From positions 1-46,664 of the forward strand of contig JAMCPG010000035.1 in the NCBI GenBank assembly GCA_023379845.1: a stretch of DNA of 46,664 bases, written 5' to 3'. This document shows, one piece after another, positions 41,112 through 46,664 of the stretch. The notes under the pieces are model-generated. The model was not told the DNA's origin. It saw nothing but the letters and a program-made list of their open reading frames with translations, and made no database searches. Each line of letters begins with the position of its first letter. The stretch's first letter is position 1. The position numbers were made by a program, and so were the translations under genes. The DNA comes from Thermoplasmatota archaeon (GTDB lineage: Archaea; Thermoplasmatota; Thermoplasmata; Thermoplasmatales; Thermoplasmataceae).

Positions 41112-42089
41112 CTATAATATTGAATCATATCTCAATGGAGAGAACCTGGTTGACATTGCGTTCCTCATGGATTCTGAAATGAGGGTTTCTCTCGTGATCC
41201 TGTTTCCCGTGAGATAGCCCACAATGCCCTCCTTTTCTCCTATGCCTGCTATGCCGTAAAGCGACTCAAATGCGTGTGCCATGTCCATTCCCTTCTTTAT
41301 CTCGTCCACTATGTGAGAAGGTATGTTGAATCCGCTGCTCACGCCGTATGATCTTTCACCAATGATGTCAATGATGCAGCAGCAGTGGAAGTCGAAGTAC
41401 CTGCCGGATGCACTGTCATGGAACAGGCCAGACTCAACACCGATCGAGAAATCAGCCATTCCTGCCGACTGTTCTGCACGGCTCACAGCCATCTGCATGG
41501 TATCATCGCCGAACGGCTGGTCGGCCTCTGTGCTGTATTTTTTGTTTATTCCAACTTTGCACTCCCTGAATAAAGATGAAAAATATGATCCGGCGGTCGA
41601 GAGTTTCAGCCTGTTGTTTGTGGATATTATTGCCGATACAGGCGATAATCTCTTGCCTTCGGCATCGATAGAACCGGATGCGATCCTGGAGGACTTGATC
41701 GCAATGAGGTCCTCGGCGCGTATCACCGGAACCCTGACAATCCGAAGCGCCGGAAGGCCATGCGCGACCCTCTCCCTGTTTATCCGGATAGCGGTGTGCT
41801 CGGTTTCATGCGATACTACGATTGATCTGTACCCTGGATCCATGGTGGAGTTTCCTTCTTCCGATCCAAGCTCGTGTATGCTGTAGGATTTGCACCTGCC
41901 CTCAAGATAACCGGAGACAGCCTCGTACCTCTTTTTATACGGCGGTATGACGTACCCTTTTCTTGCTCCTGCAAATTCATCCGTAGAGAGGCCGACTATA
42001 ACAGGCTCGCCAAGCGATATTGCGGCATCCAGGAGGGCTCTGTGACCCTTGTGCAGATAGGAAAAGGTACCGCCGAGGATTGTTGCCAT
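41112..42089 (-). CDS. coaD: Fusion: phosphopantetheine adenylyltransferase + DUF84/YjjX NTPase
   Basis: 325 residues, two enzymes in one chain. Residues 1-150 are archaeal CoaD: GGTFSYLHKGH (HxGH-type nucleotidyl-transfer site), VGLSTDEFAGARK, and IVVSHETEHTAIRINRERVA; it makes dephospho-CoA. Residues 151-325 are an inosine/xanthosine triphosphatase of the YjjX/DUF84 group: AIISTNNRLKL, QPFGDDTMQMAVSRAEQS, FSIGVESGLF and the terminal YLTGNRITRETL. The second domain would clean ITP/XTP from the nucleotide pool. No linker gap or frameshift; I believe similar fusions occur in related Thermoplasmata. Confidence 0.9.
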   Translation of the reverse strand: MATILGGTFSYLHKGHRALLDAAISLGEPVIVGLSTDEFAGARKGYVIPPYKKRYEAVSGYLEGRCKSYSIHELGSEEGNSTMDPGYRSIVVSHETEHTAIRINRERVAHGLPALRIVRVPVIRAEDLIAIKSSRIASGSIDAEGKRLSPVSAIISTNNRLKLSTAGSYFSSLFRECKVGINKKYSTEADQPFGDDTMQMAVSRAEQSAGMADFSIGVESGLFHDSASGRYFDFHCCCIIDIIGERSYGVSSGFNIPSHIVDEIKKGMDMAHAFESLYGIAGIGEKEGIVGYLTGNRITRETLISESMRNAMSTRFSPLRYDSIL

Positions 42090-42095
42090 GTTATA

Positions 42096-43325
42096 CTATT
42101 GCGCCTTGGCTGGAGAGCTTTCTATTTCCGCTGCTTCCTCTTCGAGCGTCTTTGAAAGGCGCCTGATGCCTTCATGTATGTCCTCAACCGATGGATAGCT
42201 GAAATTTATGCGCATGTTGTTCCTCTTCTCTGCGTTGGGGTGGAACGATACGCCGCTTATGTATGCCACGCCGTTCTTTACGGACCTTGCGAGCATTCTC
42301 GTTGTATCTATAGCAGGGTCCACAGTTGCCCAGACGAACATGCCGCCGTCGGGCTTCGACCACTTTGAATTTGATGGGAAGTTGTCCGATAGCGCCTTCA
42401 GCATTGCGTCCCTCTTCTTCCGGTATATCTCGATGTTCTTGGGTATCTGCTTCTTCATTATGTCCCTCTTCAGGTATTCATACGCAATGTACTCGGACAG
42501 CGTGTTGGTGGAAAGATCCAGGGCCTGCTTGAGCAGGTTGACCTTTGATATGAATTCAGCATCACCCAGAACATAGCCTATCCTCAGCCCCGGAGTCATG
42601 ACCTTGGAGAATGTACCCATGTATATGACATAATTATCCGGGTCCATGCTCTTGATGCTTGGGATCTTGGAACCGTAATAACGCAATTCTCCGTATGGAT
42701 TGTCCTCAACTATGGGCACATTATAGTCCACGGCGAGCTCGATGAGGTGCTTCCTCCTTTCCAGGGAGAGAGTGTATCCTGCGGGATTGTGGAAGTTCGG
42801 TATAACGTAGATGAATTCTGGCAGCTTTCCACCTGCTTTCATTTTGGAAAGCTTGTCCTCGAGAAGATCGGTCCTCATTCCATTGTCGTCCATCTCTATG
42901 CCCACCATGTTCACCTTGTTTGCATTGTTGGCGCTAATCGCGCCGACATAGGTCGGAAGCTCCGTGATGACGGATCTCCCAGGCTCAACCAGGACTTTTG
43001 ATACTGCATACAGTGCCTGCTGGGAACCGCTTGTCACATTGATCTGATCCTCCGTGCAGTCGATATTTTCCGTCTCCTTCACAAGCCTCCTTATCTGCTC
43101 CCTCAGCGGCTTTATGCCCTGTGTTACGCCGTACTGGAATGCGTTTGCAGAAGAGTTCTTGAAAATGTCTGCCATGATTGCTTCCAGTTCCTCAACTGGA
43201 AATGTTGCCGGATCGGGCATCCCGCCTCCGAATGAGATCAGGCCCTTTGTGTTGGCCATTTTCAAGAGTTCCCGTATCTCCGACGGCTTCATCTCGGACA
43301 GCATGCTGGAAAAGGTGAATTTCAT
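42096..43325 (-). CDS. PLP-dependent class I/II aminotransferase (LysN/MocR-like)
   Basis: About 409 residues from ATG 43323-43325 (MKFTFSSMLSEMKPSEIREL); a longer in-frame start at 43355 would precede the TATA-linked start. Motifs: LISFGGGMPDPATFP, QYGVTQGIKPLREQIRR, the PLP-contact NFHNPAGYTLS, VEDNPYGELRY, and the Schiff-base lysine in GTFSKVMTPGLRIGYVL. It fits the 2-aminoadipate / aromatic aminotransferase group of thermophilic archaea. The substrate is not predictable. TATA-like CTTTATATGC lies about 30 bases upstream. Confidence 0.88.
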   Translation of the reverse strand: MKFTFSSMLSEMKPSEIRELLKMANTKGLISFGGGMPDPATFPVEELEAIMADIFKNSSANAFQYGVTQGIKPLREQIRRLVKETENIDCTEDQINVTSGSQQALYAVSKVLVEPGRSVITELPTYVGAISANNANKVNMVGIEMDDNGMRTDLLEDKLSKMKAGGKLPEFIYVIPNFHNPAGYTLSLERRKHLIELAVDYNVPIVEDNPYGELRYYGSKIPSIKSMDPDNYVIYMGTFSKVMTPGLRIGYVLGDAEFISKVNLLKQALDLSTNTLSEYIAYEYLKRDIMKKQIPKNIEIYRKKRDAMLKALSDNFPSNSKWSKPDGGMFVWATVDPAIDTTRMLARSVKNGVAYISGVSFHPNAEKRNNMRINFSYPSVEDIHEGIRRLSKTLEEEAAEIESSPAKAQ

Positions 43326-43418
43326 ATAGATCATATAGTAATTGCCGGTGAGCATATAAAGTCTTCAGCAAATTGAGTATTTAAGGCACTTTCCTGATTT
43401 TCCTTCCCGCTCAGTATA

Positions 43419-43535
43419 ATGCGTGAGATCACTTGGGTTCTGCGGCCAAGTTATCTCTATTATGAACGTAAGCAGAGGCTTTCAGCAGTGCCTGAAATAT
43501 TGCTTCGCCCGGATAATGTGATAATCTTCCTTTGA
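43419..43535 (+). CDS. Possible 38-residue protein
   Basis: ATG frame MREITWVLRPSYLYYERKQR continuing with LSAVPEILLRPDNVIIFL. Composition (balanced charges, aromatic pairs, hydrophobic C terminus) looks protein-like. A TATA-like GTATTTAAGG lies at 43375-43384, which would leave a leader of about a dozen bases. No ribosome-binding site or homologue. Weak case. Otherwise the 303-base gap from 43356 to 43658 holds only the promoter of the GTPase gene. Confidence 0.3.
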   Translation: MREITWVLRPSYLYYERKQRLSAVPEILLRPDNVIIFL

Positions 43536-43628
43536 AGGATGGAGAATGTTGCCTGAAGATACTTTTGGGTGGTTACGTCTGTCCACTACAAAAAGTGCTT
43601 ATGCCTGATAACACAAGAAAAGGCAAAA

Positions 43629-43640
43629 ATTATTTAAAAA
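43629..43640 (+). promoter_or_regulatory. TATA box of the GTPase-endA unit
   Basis: ATTATTTAAAAA is centred 25 bases before the ATG at 43659, predicting a leaderless transcript. Confidence 0.55.
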
Positions 43641-43658
43641 GCTAGAATAAGCTGCAGA

Positions 43659-44180
43659 ATGGATTCAAAGAAAACCTGGAAAGTTAGTCTTATCGGCCCG
43701 GCAGGTGTCGGCAAGAGTTCTCTCGTTTCCAGGATCGTATACGGATCCGATGCCGCTGGTTTCGACCCCAAGGCGATGAAGAGAAAGTCGGTTGTATACC
43801 AAAAATCAGGTCTGAATATCAGCGCGGACCTCTTCTTCCTTGAACTCGGAACTGGAGGCGGCGATGACAAGCTCCTTTCGGGATCAAACGCAATCGTGAT
43901 CGTATCCGATGTTACAAACGGGCATTCCCTCGATGATGCTGATATGCTCCTGAAATATACGAAGACATTTTCGGACAAGTCAGTCCGCATTCTTGTTGCG
44001 ACCAAACAGGATCTCAGGTACGAGGCGCAGTTCTGGGAGAAGGAGCTGAAGGAGCTTGCGGGAAAACATGGAGTTCCATATGTGCTCACGAGCGCTAAGA
44101 ATGGTGCTGATTCCGGCAGGTTCCTTGATGCGCTCGTTGATTCCCTCGCTGGAAAGTTCGTGCAGAAAGGTAAGAACTGA
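43659..44180 (+). CDS. Ras/Rab-like small GTPase with unusual G3 region
   Basis: 173 residues. G1 loop LIGPAGVGKSSLVSRIV, G4 LVATKQDL (TKxD in place of NKxD), and G5 TSAKNG are clear, and IVIVSDVTNGHSLDDA matches the Ras strand before G4. The G3 motif DxxG, expected at LFFLELGTGGG, is ELGT: the Mg-coordinating Asp is Glu and the invariant Gly is displaced. GTP binding is likely, but normal switch II hydrolysis is not. Its stop overlaps the endA start (TGATG). Confidence 0.85.
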   Translation: MDSKKTWKVSLIGPAGVGKSSLVSRIVYGSDAAGFDPKAMKRKSVVYQKSGLNISADLFFLELGTGGGDDKLLSGSNAIVIVSDVTNGHSLDDADMLLKYTKTFSDKSVRILVATKQDLRYEAQFWEKELKELAGKHGVPYVLTSAKNGADSGRFLDALVDSLAGKFVQKGKN

Positions 44181-45070
44181 TGCCAAGAATCTTATGCGGC
44201 CAGCTTGCTTTTGAAGTCGAGCGATCAGTTCCAAGCCAGGTCTATAATCGGTATAGGATTGGCTCAATTGTCGCGCAGGATCTTAATCTCACCCGGTTCG
44301 AGCTGGGCTATCTTCTGCTGCATGCGAAGTCTGTATTCAGGGACATGGATGCGGGAGCAAGGCTGGATCTGCTTCGGCAGGTTCTCACTGAAGATTCGGA
44401 TATGGGCATGCTGATCGCTTTTTCGCATCTCAAGATTAAGGGTTACGTGCTGAAGGTAGAGCAGGATCAGCTTTTCTACAGGAAAAAGGACGAGAAGGCA
44501 TGGAAAGGCAGGCTGACGGTTGCAGGCGAGCAGGATTTCCTTGACCTCCTGCATAGATCTTACAATGAAGGTACATCTTACTCCATTGTGGATGGAGACG
44601 GCGGAACCTCAATGTATGATGTCGCTGAGATCCAGCCAGAGGGAGAAATGCATCACTCCTCCGAGACGGGATCGGCAATAATGCTGGGAGGATTCCGTCT
44701 TGCGGCAGGTTCGTCGGATAACATTAACATGAAAAAGCTTGGCTACGACATATACATAATGGATCGCCCTGACCTTGTCGATGCGGGTATTTCTAGTGCC
44801 ATAAAGGACCTGGTTATAAGCGATCTCGGGAAGAGAGGGATTGCGGCGAGAACAGGTTTCAAGTATGGATCCGATCTCCGGCTGTATGTGAAGAGCGTTG
44901 AAGATCACGCCGAATACCTGCTGCACATAAATGACGGCGCCAGGATAAAGTGGTATGAGGTCGCAAGGGCAGTGAGGGTTGCCTCAGCGGTAAGGAAAAT
45001 GTTCCTGATTGCCCTTCCCGACGGTCATGTGATAAGATATTTCTCGGTATCGAGAAGAATTGATGTCTAG
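44180..45070 (+). CDS. endA: tRNA-splicing endonuclease, two-repeat (dimer) type
   Basis: Cuts bulge-helix-bulge introns from pre-tRNA and pre-rRNA. The 296-residue length means a duplicated unit, the alpha2 form known from Thermoplasma and some other euryarchaea. The catalytic copy is the C-terminal one: Tyr 229 in RTGFKYGSDLRLYV, His 243 in EDHAEYLLHI, Lys 273 in SAVRKMFLIA. The N-terminal copy (about residues 1-130) lacks these residues, being the structural repeat. It is translated together with the small GTPase. Stop lies one base from the uS2 stop, tail to tail. Confidence 0.92.
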   Translation: MPRILCGQLAFEVERSVPSQVYNRYRIGSIVAQDLNLTRFELGYLLLHAKSVFRDMDAGARLDLLRQVLTEDSDMGMLIAFSHLKIKGYVLKVEQDQLFYRKKDEKAWKGRLTVAGEQDFLDLLHRSYNEGTSYSIVDGDGGTSMYDVAEIQPEGEMHHSSETGSAIMLGGFRLAAGSSDNINMKKLGYDIYIMDRPDLVDAGISSAIKDLVISDLGKRGIAARTGFKYGSDLRLYVKSVEDHAEYLLHINDGARIKWYEVARAVRVASAVRKMFLIALPDGHVIRYFSVSRRIDV

Positions 45071-45071
45071 A

Positions 45072-45689
45072 TTATATCTGTGCCTCGAAGTCGTCAATTG
45101 CGTAGTTGAATGCCTGGTAGTCTGAAATTGTTCCCCTGTTCTTCAGTATCTCCCTTGCAAGAAGCCAGTACACAACTGCAAGCGATCGCCTGCCCTTGTT
45201 GTTTGTCGGTATGACAAGATCTATGTAATCGGTCTTGTTATTTGCATCGCATAGCGCAATTATGGGTATTCCTATCTTGATAGCTTCCTTTATTGCCTGT
45301 GTATCTGCAAGCGGGTCGGTAACAACTATTGCCCTTGCTTCTGTGTAGTTCTGCAGCTGCGGGTTAGTCAGCGTGCCTGGAACAAACCTGCCGATTATCG
45401 CCTTGACGCCTGTTACCTCCGAGAATTTCGATACCGGCCTGAATGCATATTGCCTCTGTGCAACCACAAGAATCTGTGAAGGCTCAATCCTTGCAAGCAT
45501 ACTGCCTGCGACGATGAGCTTGTGATTTGTCTTCTTGATATCGAGGATGTATAAGCCGTCGTTCCTGATCTTGAAGATGTAATCCACCATGTCGCTGGAT
45601 TTGACCTGCGTTCCGATATGCACGCCAGACTTCTGGTACTCTTCCTCAGGTATGAGCAGCTGTTCTGCCTGTATATTATCTCCTTCCAA
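45072..45689 (-). CDS. rps2: 30S ribosomal protein uS2
   Basis: 205 residues, archaeal/eukaryotic type S2. HIGTQVKSSDMVDYIFKIRN, LYILDIKKTNHKL, ILVVAQRQYAFRPVSKFSE, IIGRFVPGTLTNPQL, VVTDPLADTQAIKEA and IPIIALCDANNKTDYIDLVI are the family blocks. The C terminus is short, as in other archaea. It appears here as a single gene, not with eL/uL operon neighbours. TATA-like AATATATTTATTT lies shortly upstream. Confidence 0.97.
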   Translation of the reverse strand: MEGDNIQAEQLLIPEEEYQKSGVHIGTQVKSSDMVDYIFKIRNDGLYILDIKKTNHKLIVAGSMLARIEPSQILVVAQRQYAFRPVSKFSEVTGVKAIIGRFVPGTLTNPQLQNYTEARAIVVTDPLADTQAIKEAIKIGIPIIALCDANNKTDYIDLVIPTNNKGRRSLAVVYWLLAREILKNRGTISDYQAFNYAIDDFEAQI

Positions 45690-46011
45690 AGTTACTACCT
45701 TTCAGGCTAATCTCTTCTCAATATATTTATTTGGCGTTAACTGAACATTGAATGCCATAAGAGGAACAAATTATGTTCCTGTATGATTAAGCTGCATATG
45801 TATACAACTTAGAAGAGAGAAGATCGTCACAGGATTATCCTATAGAATTTTACTTTCCTCAGTATTTTAAAGGTTTTCTCTGTCTAAAGATAAATTAAAG
45901 AAGCAATACGAAAAATTCGAGGCGTATCATTGTGGGTCGTATCTGTGGTTCCCCTATTGTCAAATTTCACTGGAGAATTCATGGCCAGCCATTAAACGGG
46001 TTAGGTCAGCA
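45690..46011. other. Intergenic stretch with a short inverted repeat
   Basis: AT-rich gap of 322 bases between the rps2 promoter and the end of the transglutaminase-like gene. AGGAACA-AATTA-TGTTCCT (45762-45780) is a perfect 7-base inverted repeat, a possible operator or small hairpin. I see no credible gene. Confidence 0.4.
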
Positions 46012-46664
46012 CTAATAACCATGCCCTTTGGGATATTCCCATGAAAATGTTTTTTGTTTGGGATAAAAAGCCTTATAGGAATTTGTTGGAATGATCTTCT
46101 CCCTAATTGCTGAGCCCTGAAACTTAGCTGGTACTGTTGCGTTTAGTGGCATCAAAACTATCTGGGTCCGGGGATACTTGGGAGGAAAGACCGCTACCTG
46201 ATCCGTATGAAAGTAGTAAAGATATTGGCAGATCCACTTTGAATAGCGCGTCTTTAGGCGTTTACGCGGCTGAGAGTTGAAGACAAGCATCAGGACGTCT
46301 TCTGAAGATGTGTTGAGCTCTCGTTGTAACTCGACGGCGTTAAGCGGAATCCCATTTTTCTCAAAATGGATATTCACTTGAGGATCAAAGAGTGCCCACT
46401 TCTCCATGCTTTCCAGATAACACTCCACAACTACATGTCCTGCTCCCGAAGGTCTTGTTTCAACATCGTGAGTCCTTAAATAGAGAACACGAGATTTTAC
46501 TCCATAGCAGTTAAGTGCCGCATGCAGTAATATACTGTACTCCACACATCTAAATTTCTTGCCAAGTTTCGCTTCTTTTAGAATCTGTATAGGTTCAGCA
46601 ACTGATGGTTCGTTAATGCCATTATGTTTCCATTGCTTGTGGACCCAGTTTGTGATTAAAATTG
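46012..46664 (-). CDS. Transglutaminase-like cysteine-protease-fold protein (partial)
   Basis: The frame stays open to the right edge (first visible residues ILITNWVHKQWKHNG), so the N terminus is missing; about 217 residues are seen. The catalytic triad of the transglutaminase-core fold is visible: Cys in GKKFRCVEYSILLHAALNCY, His in GAGHVVVECYLES, Asp in WALFDPQVN. The C-terminal part is less conserved. Such archaeal proteins are presumed peptidases or amidases. AT-richer than the housekeeping genes nearby. Substrate unknown. Confidence 0.75.
   Translation of the reverse strand, partial: ILITNWVHKQWKHNGINEPSVAEPIQILKEAKLGKKFRCVEYSILLHAALNCYGVKSRVLYLRTHDVETRPSGAGHVVVECYLESMEKWALFDPQVNIHFEKNGIPLNAVELQRELNTSSEDVLMLVFNSQPRKRLKTRYSKWICQYLYYFHTDQVAVFPPKYPRTQIVLMPLNATVPAKFQGSAIREKIIPTNSYKAFYPKQKTFSWEYPKGHGY

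Overview
The window reads as a chromosomal segment of a thermoacidophilic euryarchaeon of the class Thermoplasmata, most likely order Thermoplasmatales. This is inferred from gene content, not from a marker phylogeny. The evidence is archaeal informational genes (MCM, NAC, class I CCA-adding enzyme, uS2, EndA of the long two-repeat type), TATA boxes about 25 bases before start codons with mostly leaderless messages, a trp operon led by a TrpB2-type synthase, Entner-Doudoroff type enzymes (aldehyde dehydrogenase, pyruvate kinase, archaeal ApgM), and secreted proteins with the GLPxGTxWSV module. There are no rRNA genes, CRISPR arrays, intact insertion sequences or prophages.

Layout. 1-3312: end of a SHOCT-domain gene, aldehyde dehydrogenase and pyruvate kinase (tail to tail, 12-base overlap). 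3379-10151 (minus): a compact aromatic operon trpB-A-D-F-E-G-C-aroF behind one TATA box. 10203-13845 (minus): MCM helicase with a mini-intein, DUF424 protein and UbiE-like methyltransferase, joined by TGATG overlaps. 13964-19480: ApgM, a membrane protein, a decayed or frameshifted small membrane gene, seryl-tRNA synthetase and a GltD-like flavoprotein. 19694-23393: an RNA and redox group (basic protein, DUF357, Toprim, RNase Z, FNR-like reductase, rhodanese, two small proteins).

23756-34706 is the accessory part: a 1124-residue beta-helix surface protein, a seven-bladed propeller surface protein, a signal-anchored protein, a PadR regulator with palindromic candidate operators, an MFS-like transporter, a methyltransferase whose promoter shares the PadR-site sequence, and a tail-anchored exported protein. 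tRNA-Phe(GAA) lies here. Three very small genes were found by reading between the long frames: a 59-residue TTG-start protein opposite padR, a 52-residue CWC-type cysteine-rich protein preceded by an in-frame TGA, and a 32-residue zinc-ribbon peptide.

35129-46664 returns to housekeeping: NAC, CCA-adding enzyme, a ubiquitin-like protein ending in GG whose gene starts 7 bases after tRNA-Gln(UUG), a YycJ-like metallo-hydrolase, a membrane protein, a thiolase with the nucleophilic Cys replaced by Ser plus its DUF35 partner, a MIP18-type Fe-S factor, a CoaD/NTPase fusion, an aminotransferase, a Ras-like GTPase with an eroded G3 motif overlapping endA, uS2, and a partial transglutaminase-like gene.

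I see no large new defence-type system. The best leads are the tRNA-Gln/ubiquitin-like gene pair, the tiny cysteine-rich proteins, the PadR-type shared operator motif, the serine thiolase and the MCM mini-intein.
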